Assembly: GCA_035712365.1 (NCBI GenBank)
Contig: DASTAW010000039.1
Location: 62,001-126,000 of the forward strand
From: Terriglobia bacterium
GTDB taxonomy: Bacteria; Acidobacteriota; Terriglobia; UBA7540
Length of the DNA stretch: 64,000 bases
Direction: 5' to 3'
Shown here: piece after piece, positions 1 through 8,052 of the stretch
Layout: the number at the start of each line of letters is the position of its first letter
Position numbering within the stretch: the first letter of the stretch is position 1
Program-made: the position numbers and the translations under genes
Notes under the pieces: model-generated
Databases searched by the model: none
Told to the model about the DNA's origin: nothing
The model's input: the letters and a program-made list of their open reading frames with translations, nothing else

Positions 1-109
1 TTATTTCCTTTTAAGCATCATAGGATTGGTGGTGATGGCGCAATGGCCCTGCCTCCGGGGACCGCGCAGACTGCGCCCATCCATCAAAACTCCCGATAAG
101 GAGCCCCGT

Positions 110-700
110 ATGCACGCAAAACTCTGGACTGACCTGTTTATTCCCGGCCTGCCGGTGATCGACAAGGTCCTTCGGGCTGTTATCGTGTACTTATTCCTGG
201 TGGCGGCATTGAAGCTGGCCGGAAGGCGGCAACTGGCGCAACTGAATGCCTTTGACCTGGTTGTCCTTCTGACGATATCCAACACCGTTCAGAACGCCAT
301 CATCGGCAACGATAATTCCGTTACGGGCGGGTTGATCGGCGCCGCGACACTGCTGGGGGTCAATTACCTGGTTGTCCGGTTCGCGTTTGAGTATGACAGG
401 AAGCGCCGCCGCATTCCTGACTCGGGAGTGGTTCTTATCGCAAGCGGCAGGGTTCAGCCGGAATCGTTGAAGAAGGAGTTGATCAGCATGGACGAGCTTA
501 GAGAAGCCGCCAACCGCCAGGGTATCCCATCGCTCGGAGAGATTGAGCGGGCGGTGCTGAACCGGGACGGATCCTTCGCTTTTAAAAAGAAGAAAGACCG
601 TGCGGAAGGCGCCGCCTATCAGGAAATTCTGAACCGGATTGACCATCTTGCCGAACAGATTGGCCGATGGCAGCCCGGCCAAGGGCCTGCGGGAAGTTGA
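110..700 (+). CDS. DUF421 (YetF-like) membrane protein
   Basis: Integral inner-membrane protein of the DUF421/YetF family, whose biochemical role is not settled. The N-terminal 90 residues hold two or three hydrophobic segments (about residues 18-35 and 60-90) around the family-typical stretch LNAFDLVVLLTISNTVQNA. The C-terminal half is soluble and carries the family-like SGRVQPESLKKELISMDEL segment, where the domain normally continues as a small alpha/beta fold. The ATG at 110 is chosen because AAGGAG lies 6 bases upstream; an in-frame upstream extension to 26 has no such site. The protein is 196 residues, normal for the family. It ends 7 bases before the stop of the convergent PilZ gene. 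Confidence 0.85.
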   Translation: MHAKLWTDLFIPGLPVIDKVLRAVIVYLFLVAALKLAGRRQLAQLNAFDLVVLLTISNTVQNAIIGNDNSVTGGLIGAATLLGVNYLVVRFAFEYDRKRRRIPDSGVVLIASGRVQPESLKKELISMDELREAANRQGIPSLGEIERAVLNRDGSFAFKKKKDRAEGAAYQEILNRIDHLAEQIGRWQPGQGPAGS

Positions 701-706
701 CCATGG

Positions 707-1534
707 CTAGCGGCGGACATACTCCGCGCCGTAAAGGGTGACGGCGCCGGTGGGCAGGCCCTGCACGCGAGCGATGCGGGCCGGCAGAAAGATGTTTCCG
801 CCACCCGATGAGTAGGGAATCGCGATCTCGATTTGGCTGTCCTTTGGGTAGGGCCGGCGGCCTTCAAAGCAGAGGCCGCTTCGGGAAACATTGCGCACCC
901 TGACCAGTTCCTCTCCCTCGCCGTTTTGGATGCAGGCTATGGTCCGCACATCGCGGCGCGGATCGCGGCGGTCTTCCTGACCGCTCCTGTCGGAGGATTC
1001 GGGGTCATCTGCCACGCCGGGAAGCGCCTCATAGGATTTTCTCCACAGGCAGGCGTCGGCGCAGCGCCGGCAAAAGCGCGACAAAGTCTCGCTGGATTCA
1101 AGCACTTCCAGCTCAAATCCGTCGAGATAGACCAGTTCGCGCGTACGGCAGGTGAGACATTCAAGAACAATTCTGCCCACTGATCCGGCCGAATCTCCTC
1201 TGGGCGGGAAGTTAATGCCCCAGGGTTGGGCCTCCGGCTCTAATAGCATGATCCCGTAAACGTTCTGCTTTGATTTTCCATTCACACGGGCCACCACGCG
1301 GGCCGATGCTTCCTTGCCTGTTTCAAGGCACCGAAGCGTAATCTCCTGGTCCGGCGCCAGGTTCTGCTTTAGGCGGACGCGCGCGCCAGTCTGGCTGACC
1401 ACTTCGGTCCAGCCTTCGCACAGGAAAATGTCGCCAAAAAGATTGTTTCCGATCACCTCGACCGGCAAAGCAAGACTGATTCTCTCGCTCTGCCGTCCTC
1501 TTTGCTCAATCACAGCTTCTCTTCTTCCCCACAA
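707..1534 (-). CDS. tandem PilZ-domain protein
   Basis: A 275-residue cytoplasmic protein with two PilZ-like beta-barrel regions. The N-terminal one (about residues 15-110) includes RQSERISLALPVEVIG and a conserved VVSQTGARVRL strand. The C-terminal one (about 185-275) starts RREDRRDPRRDVRTIAC and contains VRNVSRSGLCFEG, the RxxxR ... (N/D)xSxxG pattern used to bind cyclic di-GMP. Between them sits a Cys-containing linker (CLTCRT ... CRRCADAC) that could bind a metal. Inference: a c-di-GMP responsive adaptor. The N-terminal copy has a weaker arginine motif and may not bind the nucleotide. It is read away from the secreted protein gene at 1928. Confidence 0.75.
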   Translation of the reverse strand: MWGRREAVIEQRGRQSERISLALPVEVIGNNLFGDIFLCEGWTEVVSQTGARVRLKQNLAPDQEITLRCLETGKEASARVVARVNGKSKQNVYGIMLLEPEAQPWGINFPPRGDSAGSVGRIVLECLTCRTRELVYLDGFELEVLESSETLSRFCRRCADACLWRKSYEALPGVADDPESSDRSGQEDRRDPRRDVRTIACIQNGEGEELVRVRNVSRSGLCFEGRRPYPKDSQIEIAIPYSSGGGNIFLPARIARVQGLPTGAVTLYGAEYVRR

Positions 1535-1927
1535 GCGGGACCTCCAGGTTTATCAATCGCGGCAGCAAGCGCGTTGGCTCGACTCGCGAAGCCACGTCCG
1601 GCCCGGGAGCGCCGTGCGGCCTCGAGGCCGTGCGATTTTGATGTCTTTCTAGTTATCGGCAACGCCAGGCAATGCTTTAGAGCCTTCTTAACGCGGCCTC
1701 CTGGCATCGGCCGGCGGTTTCGGCAGGAAAGCGGAGACGGGCTCTGTACTTGATGACAAGCCACAGCCGCGGGGACCTGCCCCGCCGCCGGGTTTGCCTC
1801 GTGGATGTCTCGCGGAAATCCGTTTAGATTACAAATTGTATGTGTCAGAATGGGCGATTAAAATGAGATAAGGAATTTCCGATTGACAGCAGGGGCCGCG
1901 CGGCGGAACCGGGAAGGGGTGAATGAT
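1535..1927. other. 393-bp divergent intergenic region, no gene seen
   Basis: Lies between the divergent PilZ gene and the secreted-protein gene, so it should carry promoters for both. The segment around 1822-1860 is AT-rich compared with its surroundings, but I cannot pick a convincing -35/-10 pair. No credible coding frame, RNA or repeat was recognised. Confidence 0.4.
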
Positions 1928-2371
1928 ATGGCGAGAGCTACCCGAATCTCCAATGGGCAGGGTTGCCGCTCAGGCGGCCCAAGGACGACCCTTCTCATAA
2001 TCCTCCTGGCTACGTTTGCGGTGCTCGCTGGAGGTCCCCCACGAGCGGCCGGGCAGTCGATTGGCGAATATCCGGGGTCTCCCACCCAAACCCAGCCGCA
2101 GCAATCTCCCACTCCCCAACGCAATCGGCTCCCTTCCGCGGAGCCGCCGGACATCTTCCCCAAACCCGGCGAGAAGCGGAAAAAGGCCATTCTGGATGAT
2201 AACTTCAAGAAGTTGAAGGCGCACGCCCAGGACCTTGCGGACCTCGCCAAGTCACTCCAGGCTGAGATCGAAAAATCCAATGAAAACGTACTCTCCCTGG
2301 AAATCATCAAGAAGGCGGACGAGGCGGAAAAACTGGCCAGAAAGATCAAGAGCGAGGCCAAGGGATTCTAG
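1928..2371 (+). CDS. small secreted coiled-coil protein, unknown function
   Basis: A 147-residue protein of unknown function. Residues about 18-43 form a Sec-type signal peptide (hydrophobic TTLLIILLATFAVLAGG, probable cleavage after a RAAGQ-like stretch). A Pro/Gln/Ser-rich linker follows, then a charged helical C-terminal half beginning near KRKKAILDDNFKKLKAHAQD, which looks like an amphipathic coiled coil. The ATG at 1928 is preceded by GGGAAGGGGTG, a good ribosome binding site; upstream in-frame codons lack one. Likely periplasmic. The gene faces hppA, with a palindromic repeat in the 91-bp gap. Confidence 0.6.
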   Translation: MARATRISNGQGCRSGGPRTTLLIILLATFAVLAGGPPRAAGQSIGEYPGSPTQTQPQQSPTPQRNRLPSAEPPDIFPKPGEKRKKAILDDNFKKLKAHAQDLADLAKSLQAEIEKSNENVLSLEIIKKADEAEKLARKIKSEAKGF

Positions 2372-2407
2372 CGAGGTTTGTCTGCCAGTTCTTTACAATG
2401 CCGCGAT

Positions 2408-2459
2408 GTGGCACGGGCGTCCCGCCCGTGTTAGAACACCGCCAGGATGGCCGTGCCAC
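2408..2459. repeat. GTGGCACGG palindromic element between convergent genes
   Basis: Outer arms GTGGCACGG and CCGTGCCAC enclose two smaller hairpins (CGGGCG/CGCCCG, and GCCAGGATGGC), giving a possible three-way junction. It sits exactly between two convergent genes, where it could act as a bidirectional transcription barrier. The architecture resembles the GTAGCGCC elements at 31140, 45901 and 60770. Confidence 0.65.
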
Positions 2460-2462
2460 GGC

Positions 2463-5093
2463 TTACTGGGCTGCGGCCTGGGCTTTTTCCTTCGCCCCAA
2501 TGCGCATTCCATAGAACGAACGATACACAAAGTAATACGAGATGGCGAAGAACACCGCCGCCAGGAAATGCGTCAATCCCGATCCGCTGGTTGCCGTCAG
2601 CCGGACTGCGAGCTCCACGGCGAGCAGGCCGAACAGGGTCGTGAATTTAATGATCGGATTCAACGCCACCGAGGAGGTGTCCTTAAACGGGTCGCCAACT
2701 GTGTCGCCCACCACGGTCGCGTCGTGCAGGGGCGTCCCTTTTTCTTTCAGTTCCACTTCGACAATTTTCTTTGCGTTGTCCCAGGCGCCGCCTGCGTTGG
2801 CCATAAAGATGGCCTGGTAAAGGCCGAAGATGGCAATCGAGATCAGGTATCCGATAAAGAAGAAAGGATCAAAGAAAGCGAAAGCCAGGGTGACGAAAAA
2901 CACCGAGATAAAGATGTTCAACATGCCGCTCTGCGCGTACTGCGTGCAGATGGCGACCACTTTCTTGCTGTCGCTCGCCGAGGCCCTTTCCACTCCTTCC
3001 AGGCGGATGTTGGCCTTGATGAACTCCACCGCGCGATAGGCGCCGGTGGTGACAGCCTGCGTTGAGGCCCCCGTGAACCAGTAGATGATGGCCCCGCCGG
3101 AAATCAGCCCCAGGACAAACGGCGCGTGGAGCAGCGAAAGCTTGTCCACGTTGGTGGTCAGGCCATTGGTCAGGGCCATGATGGTGGCAAAAATCATGGT
3201 GGTGGCCCCAACCACCGCCGTCCCGATCAGCACAGGCTTGGCCGTGGCCTTGAAGGTGTTGCCGGCGCCATCGTTGGCTTCCAGCATTTCCTTGGCCTGC
3301 TCGAAGTTCACCTCCATGTTGAAATCGCGCTTCACCTCCTGTTCCACATTGGGAACATGCTCGATGAGCGAGAGTTCGTAAACCGACTGCGCGTTATCGG
3401 CGACCGGGCCGTAGGAATCTACGGCAATCGTTACCGGCCCCATTCCCAGGAAGCCGAAAGCCACCAGCCCGAAAGCAAACACCGGCGCGGCCAGCATGAT
3501 GTTTTCAAGGCCGTGCAAGCTGACCCACGAGCCGATGCTCATCAGCACCATCATCGTGAGGCCCAGATAGTAGGCGGAAAAATTGCCCGAAACAAAGCCG
3601 GACAAGATGTCGAGTGAGGCGCCGCCTTCGCGAGCCGAGGTCACCACCTCCTTCACGTGCCGGGCTTCGGTGGAGGTGAACACCTTGACGAGTTCAGGGA
3701 TCACAGCGCCGGCCAGAGTGCCGCAGGAGACGATGGTTGAAAGCTTCCACCACATCGAGGGATCGCCGCCAAGGTCCGGAATGATGAAGGCCGAGCTTAG
3801 GTAGGTCAGGCCGATGGAGGCAATCGAGGTGAGCCAGACCAGCCAGGTGAGGGGCGCTTCAAAATTCATACTGGCGGCCTGCGCGTAACGGGCGCTGGAG
3901 AGTGCTCCGCTTACGTAGTAAGCAGCCGCTGCGGCAACCAGCATCACAACGCGGATGACGAAAATCCAGACCAGGAGCTGCACCTGAATAACGGGGTCTT
4001 TGACGCCCAGAAGGATAAACGTAATCAGCGCCACGCCCGTCACGCCGTAAGTTTCAAACCCGTCAGCGCTGGGGCCCACGGAATCGCCCGCGTTGTCTCC
4101 TGTGCAGTCGGCGATCACGCCCGGGTTGCGCGCGTCGTCCTCCTTGATCTTGAAGACGATCTTCATCAGGTCGGCGCCGATGTCCGCGATCTTGGTGAAG
4201 ATGCCGCCGGCGATTCGCAGCGCCGCCGCGCCCAGCGACTCACCGATGGCGAAGCCGATGAAACACGGGCCGGCGTAATCGCCCGGAACGAACAGCAGAA
4301 TTATCAGCATCATCAGCAGCTCAACGCTGATGAGCATCATCCCCACGCTCATGCCGGCGCGGACGGGAATCTTGTATACCGGATACGGCTTTCCTTCAAG
4401 GCTGGCGAACGCGGTGCGGGAGTTGGCAAACGTATTGACTCGGATGCCGAACCACGCAACACCGTAACTTCCTAAAATTCCCACCACGCTGAACAGCAGA
4501 ATAATGAACACCCGGAACACCCCGTAGTGGAGCAGCACTCCGAAGTAGAGGATGATGATGGCGGCGATAAATATCCACAGGAGGAACAGGAACTTGCCCT
4601 GCTGGACCAAGTAGGTCTTACAGGTTTCCCAGATCAGCGAGGAGATGTCGGCCATGGCGCGGTGCACCGGAAGGTTCTTCAGCCGTTTGTACATGACGAG
4701 GCCGAACAGGAGGCCGAAGAAGCAGAAGAGGATGCCGAAGAGCAGCAGATTGTGTCCGCTGACTCCCAGGAAGTTGACCGTGGTGAAATCAGGAAGCTTG
4801 AGATTGGCTTCGCCAGCGGTCGTCTGTCCCGCCTGGGCAAAAGCGGTGGTTGCGCTGAGCAGCATCAGGGCGGCGCCAGCCATGTAAGCCCTGGCCACTC
4901 GGCGCGGCAGGGACTGGACGCCTGCGAGACCCTGCGCCACGGTCTCAGGCCACCTGCTCTCAATCGCCAGAACGAAACGCGAAAAACAGCGCGAAACACG
5001 CATAAAGAACCTCGGCCAGAACGGTAGTGAGACGGCGATTAGCAGCAGCAGCAGCAGCAGGCTCAACATCGGCAGAATTAATGAAACAGTCAT
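2463..5093 (-). CDS. hppA: membrane-bound proton-translocating pyrophosphatase, divergent type
   Basis: Hydrolyses pyrophosphate and pumps H+ (or Na+) across the membrane. About 16 hydrophobic segments are visible. The substrate-binding region reads DIGADLMKIVFKIKEDDARN followed by ADCTGDNAGDSVGPSADGFE, matching the family DVGADLVGKVE / DNVGDNVGD motifs but diverged, as in the Chlorobium-type clade. Further acidic motifs follow near EGGASLDILSG and in GDTVGDPFKDTSSVALNP at the C-terminus. GNTFKATAK has Lys at the position that usually marks K+-independent enzymes. At 876 residues it is long: about 95 extra N-terminal residues carry a poly-Leu segment and a second hydrophobic stretch ending ATTAFAQA. 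GAAGGAAGTAAA before the ATG at 5093 supports this long start. Confidence 0.93.
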   Translation of the reverse strand: MTVSLILPMLSLLLLLLLIAVSLPFWPRFFMRVSRCFSRFVLAIESRWPETVAQGLAGVQSLPRRVARAYMAGAALMLLSATTAFAQAGQTTAGEANLKLPDFTTVNFLGVSGHNLLLFGILFCFFGLLFGLVMYKRLKNLPVHRAMADISSLIWETCKTYLVQQGKFLFLLWIFIAAIIILYFGVLLHYGVFRVFIILLFSVVGILGSYGVAWFGIRVNTFANSRTAFASLEGKPYPVYKIPVRAGMSVGMMLISVELLMMLIILLFVPGDYAGPCFIGFAIGESLGAAALRIAGGIFTKIADIGADLMKIVFKIKEDDARNPGVIADCTGDNAGDSVGPSADGFETYGVTGVALITFILLGVKDPVIQVQLLVWIFVIRVVMLVAAAAAYYVSGALSSARYAQAASMNFEAPLTWLVWLTSIASIGLTYLSSAFIIPDLGGDPSMWWKLSTIVSCGTLAGAVIPELVKVFTSTEARHVKEVVTSAREGGASLDILSGFVSGNFSAYYLGLTMMVLMSIGSWVSLHGLENIMLAAPVFAFGLVAFGFLGMGPVTIAVDSYGPVADNAQSVYELSLIEHVPNVEQEVKRDFNMEVNFEQAKEMLEANDGAGNTFKATAKPVLIGTAVVGATTMIFATIMALTNGLTTNVDKLSLLHAPFVLGLISGGAIIYWFTGASTQAVTTGAYRAVEFIKANIRLEGVERASASDSKKVVAICTQYAQSGMLNIFISVFFVTLAFAFFDPFFFIGYLISIAIFGLYQAIFMANAGGAWDNAKKIVEVELKEKGTPLHDATVVGDTVGDPFKDTSSVALNPIIKFTTLFGLLAVELAVRLTATSGSGLTHFLAAVFFAISYYFVYRSFYGMRIGAKEKAQAAAQ

Positions 5094-5222
5094 TTTACTT
5101 CCTTCACGTCCGGCCGCATGGCGACTGAGACGGCAATCTCCCGGACAGCCTCAAATTTGGAAACCTAAGAAAAGCTGGGACGGCTACACAGACGGCCTGA
5201 TCGTAAGTTGCTAATCCCTAGA

Positions 5223-5252
5223 CTTATAGCACATGCCAAAAAACCGCGTCAA
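5223..5252 (-). promoter_or_regulatory. probable sigma70-type promoter of hppA
   Basis: On the minus strand TTGACG (5252-5247) is followed after 18 bp by TATAAG (5228-5223), a close match to -35/-10 consensus, about 125 bp upstream of the hppA start. Twelve bases after the -10 is CAACTTAC, also found downstream of the dtd promoter. Confidence 0.6.
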
Positions 5253-5365
5253 GCGGAGCCGTCGTGGCTTGTCGTCGTGGCTCCAAGGAGAGGTTGTTGA
5301 TTGTCGAGATTGCGTGGTTGGTGACGGAAACGATATTTGAGCGGATCTCTCGCCGTCCCAATCGT

Positions 5366-6397
5366 TTACGGATGCGCCGCCCAGGCCATGCCGTCACAAC
5401 CAGGCCCTGCATCAATCTTCTTCTCCACTTTCCAGGTGTGAAGATTGATGACTGCGATCTGCTTGCTGTGGTCGCAGGAGACGAAGGCAACTCCTCCATC
5501 GGGCCGCACCAGCACCTCCTGAGGCGCCGCCGGAACGTCAATGGTGTGAACAACTTTCCAGGTTTTAAGGTCAACTGCGGCAACCTGGTTCTTATTAATC
5601 ACGGCAACTATCAGATAGCGTCCGTCCGGCGTGGGCGCCGTCCCGTAGCCGATGCCCGGAAGTTCCACCCAGTGCGCCACGTTGTGGCTGGCAGTGTCAA
5701 CCACAGCAAGTCGGGGGCTGGTCTGGTCCGATGTAAACGCGTAGCGGTCGTCCATGGAAACGGAAATTCTCTGGGTCTCTTTGCTGATGGGGATGATAGC
5801 CAGCGTCTTTCGCCCGGCGACATCCAGCACCGAAACCGTTCCAGGGCCGACATTCGCGGTGTAAATGCGACGGCCGTCATGGGAAAACGCCAGCATGTGC
5901 GATTCGCGCTGGCCGGTGGGAATGGAGCCCACAACCTTGTTGGTCCTCGGATCGATGATGGTGATGGCGTCGGCCAGTTCCGTGGACACGTAAAGAAGCC
6001 CGTCAGCGGGAGAAAAATGGGCGCAATGGGGGCGCAGCGGACGCTCCAGACTGATGGTTGAAACCACCTTGCGGCTGGCAAGATCGACGACGTCAATGGT
6101 GCGGCCGTCGGTGCCCGGCTTGCCGACGCCGGAATTCCCATAGATGGGAACGTAGGCTGTCTTGCCGTCAGGCGATACGGCAACTTCGTGTGCGGTGAAC
6201 CCGGTCTCGGTGATCGTGGCGATCTGCTTGCCGGCCGCCGGGTCCACAATCGCTAATGTGTTGTTGCCCTTGTTGTCCACCACCAGCAGCCCGCGCGCCG
6301 ATGAGCGGGAGGGCGATCGGCCGGGAGTACCTAGCGCGATGAATGGAAGAAGCACAGCCATGCCTGCAAGTATGGAGGAAAACCGCGTGATCATCAT
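5366..6397 (-). CDS. secreted YVTN-family beta-propeller protein
   Basis: A 343-residue exported protein built of about seven 40-residue YVTN/WD40-like blades, each with a variant of the pattern (T/V)IDxxxxKVxxxI followed by a GxxPxxVAxSPDG strand. Examples are VVDLASRKVVSTISLERPLR and IIDPRTNKVVGSIPTGQRES. The N-terminus MMITRFSSILAGMAVLLPFI is a signal peptide. The start at 6397 is preferred over 6424 because AGAGGG lies 8 bases upstream. Such propellers are usually periplasmic or surface binding modules; the ligand cannot be read from sequence. No partner gene is adjacent on the same strand within 150 bp. Confidence 0.85.
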   Translation of the reverse strand: MMITRFSSILAGMAVLLPFIALGTPGRSPSRSSARGLLVVDNKGNNTLAIVDPAAGKQIATITETGFTAHEVAVSPDGKTAYVPIYGNSGVGKPGTDGRTIDVVDLASRKVVSTISLERPLRPHCAHFSPADGLLYVSTELADAITIIDPRTNKVVGSIPTGQRESHMLAFSHDGRRIYTANVGPGTVSVLDVAGRKTLAIIPISKETQRISVSMDDRYAFTSDQTSPRLAVVDTASHNVAHWVELPGIGYGTAPTPDGRYLIVAVINKNQVAAVDLKTWKVVHTIDVPAAPQEVLVRPDGGVAFVSCDHSKQIAVINLHTWKVEKKIDAGPGCDGMAWAAHP

Positions 6398-6555
6398 GAG
6401 TTTTTCCCTCTTATTCCACGACAAAATTCATTTCTACACTGCCAAATGCCGCAGGAATTCAGTCGCCGACAACTGTTTGTTGGTACGGACAGGAAATTTT
6501 AGACTGCCCCAGATAAAAGCCAGAAACATTCGATGGCAAACAATTCCACGCCGAG

Positions 6556-6939
6556 CTATTCAACCTTCTGCCGCGCTGCCTCGCATTCGGCGCAGGGACA
6601 AAGCTCGCGCAGATAGTCAAACGTATAAATGCCGGTGGAATGCCCGTCGCTCCAGTAAATCTGCAGCGCGTAGCGCCCCACCAGTTCCGCCCTTTCCGGT
6701 TTCAGCGGGCCGGAGCCGAACATCGGCAGCGGGCCCGGGTCCAAGGACGCTACAGGGTTTGAATCCAGGCATGTAGCGCACGGGCAGCGGTCGCGAAGGT
6801 ACCGGTACGAAAATGCGCTGTGATGTCCGTCCGCCCATTCGATCACCACTTCGTTGCCTTCGCCGTGCAGCCGGACCGTCCTGGGAGTTGAGACCACGTC
6901 CTCACTCTGTAATAATCTGCGGAACTTCTTCGCCGGCAC
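6556..6939 (-). CDS. DUF971 domain protein
   Basis: A roughly 127-residue cytoplasmic protein of the DUF971 family (the N-terminal domain of gamma-butyrobetaine hydroxylase-like proteins). Two family hallmarks are visible: IEWADGHHSAFSYRYLRDRC with CPCATC, and YWSDGHSTGIYTFDYLRELC with CPCAEC. The paired CPCxxC motifs suggest metal binding. The reading frame overlaps the end of mrp by 38 bp if it starts at the ATG at 6939; a GTG at 6897 just after the mrp stop is an alternative. DUF971 genes often sit next to mrp/apbC, which points to a role near Fe-S cluster handling (inference). Confidence 0.85.
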   Translation of the reverse strand: MPAKKFRRLLQSEDVVSTPRTVRLHGEGNEVVIEWADGHHSAFSYRYLRDRCPCATCLDSNPVASLDPGPLPMFGSGPLKPERAELVGRYALQIYWSDGHSTGIYTFDYLRELCPCAECEAARQKVE

Positions 6940-7969
6940 GGCCCACCTGTGCCACCAGCGCCCTGGCCACGGCCTGGTAGACCTCGGCCAGTGGCGAATT
7001 CAGATCGAGCGCAATGGGCCGGCCCGCGTCGCTCTGAATCCGGATCGCCGGATCGAGCGGAATCTCGCCGAGAAAGGGGATGCCCAGCCGGTCCGCTGCC
7101 TCTTTCGCCCCGCCGTGACCGAAAATGTCCTCCCGGACGCCGCAATGCGGGCACACATAATAACTCATGTTCTCGACGATTCCAAGAATCGGAATGTTCA
7201 GTTTGTTGAACATGGCGATCGCTTTCCAGGCCACATCGAGCGCCAGATCCTGCGGCGTTGAAACAATGACGGCGCCGGTCAAGGGAATGGTTTGCGAAAG
7301 GCTCAACTGGATGTCGCCTGTCCCCGGCGGCAGGTCCATCACCAGGTAGTCGAGTTCGCCCCAGTTGACGTCGCCAAGAAACTGCTGGATGGTCTTGTGC
7401 AGCATGGGTCCACGCCAGATGATGGCTTCATCGTGGGGCAAAAAGTAGCCCATGGAGATGATCTTGATGCCCCATTCTACCGGCGGCTCGAGCTTGCCTT
7501 CCACCACGTGCGGTTCCTGTTTGCCGCCCATCAGGGAGGGAACGCTGGGGCCGTAAACGTCAGTATCCATCAGGCCGACTTTTGCCCCCTGTCGATTGAG
7601 CGCAACGGCAAGATTGGCCGCCACGGTGGATTTTCCAACACCGCCTTTGCCGCTGGCCACGGCGATGGTGGCCTTCACCCGGGGAATCAGGTTCGATTGC
7701 GTTTTCGGCGGGGCTGCTGACGGGGTGGCGATTTCGACTTCCACCCTCGGTGCGCCAATCGCCTCAACCGCCTTGCGAACGGCAGCGGCGAGCTGGGAAT
7801 TAGCCTTCGGCGAGCCGGCAGTCTTCATCTCAATCACGATCACCGTTCGGTCAGACGCCACCTCGACGTCCTTAACGTATCCCAGCGTAACAATATCCTT
7901 GCGCTGTGCTGCGTCCTCGACGCCCTTCAGCGCCTCCAGCACCTGCTGTGGACTTACTCGATTGCTCAT
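6902..7969 (-). CDS. mrp: Mrp/ApbC-type Fe-S cluster carrier ATPase
   Basis: A 355-residue cytosolic P-loop NTPase that binds and delivers [4Fe-4S] clusters to apoproteins. Residues 1-90 are an MIP18/DUF59 domain (VLEALKGVEDAAQRKDIVTL). The ATPase domain has the deviant Walker A GKGGVGKST near residue 110, the DTDVYGPSVP switch region, DLPPGTGD, and the bridging-cluster motif CPHC near residue 270. Length and domain order are standard. It lies 83 bp downstream of cbs on the same strand and overlaps DUF971, so the three may be co-transcribed, linking cysteine/sulfur metabolism to Fe-S assembly (inference). Confidence 0.95.
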   Translation of the reverse strand: MSNRVSPQQVLEALKGVEDAAQRKDIVTLGYVKDVEVASDRTVIVIEMKTAGSPKANSQLAAAVRKAVEAIGAPRVEVEIATPSAAPPKTQSNLIPRVKATIAVASGKGGVGKSTVAANLAVALNRQGAKVGLMDTDVYGPSVPSLMGGKQEPHVVEGKLEPPVEWGIKIISMGYFLPHDEAIIWRGPMLHKTIQQFLGDVNWGELDYLVMDLPPGTGDIQLSLSQTIPLTGAVIVSTPQDLALDVAWKAIAMFNKLNIPILGIVENMSYYVCPHCGVREDIFGHGGAKEAADRLGIPFLGEIPLDPAIRIQSDAGRPIALDLNSPLAEVYQAVARALVAQVGRAGEEVPQIITE

Positions 7970-8052
7970 GGCTGCCCTCGGCTCTCGTTTTCGTTTGGCT
8001 TAAATAGCATTCTCAGGTGCGGGCAGGGAATTGTCAAACCGCGGCCGGCGCG

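Noticed and set aside
2235-3065. Long open frame antisense to hppA
   Set aside because: It mirrors the codon structure of hppA on the other strand, has no ribosome binding site and gives a low-complexity His/Arg-rich product.
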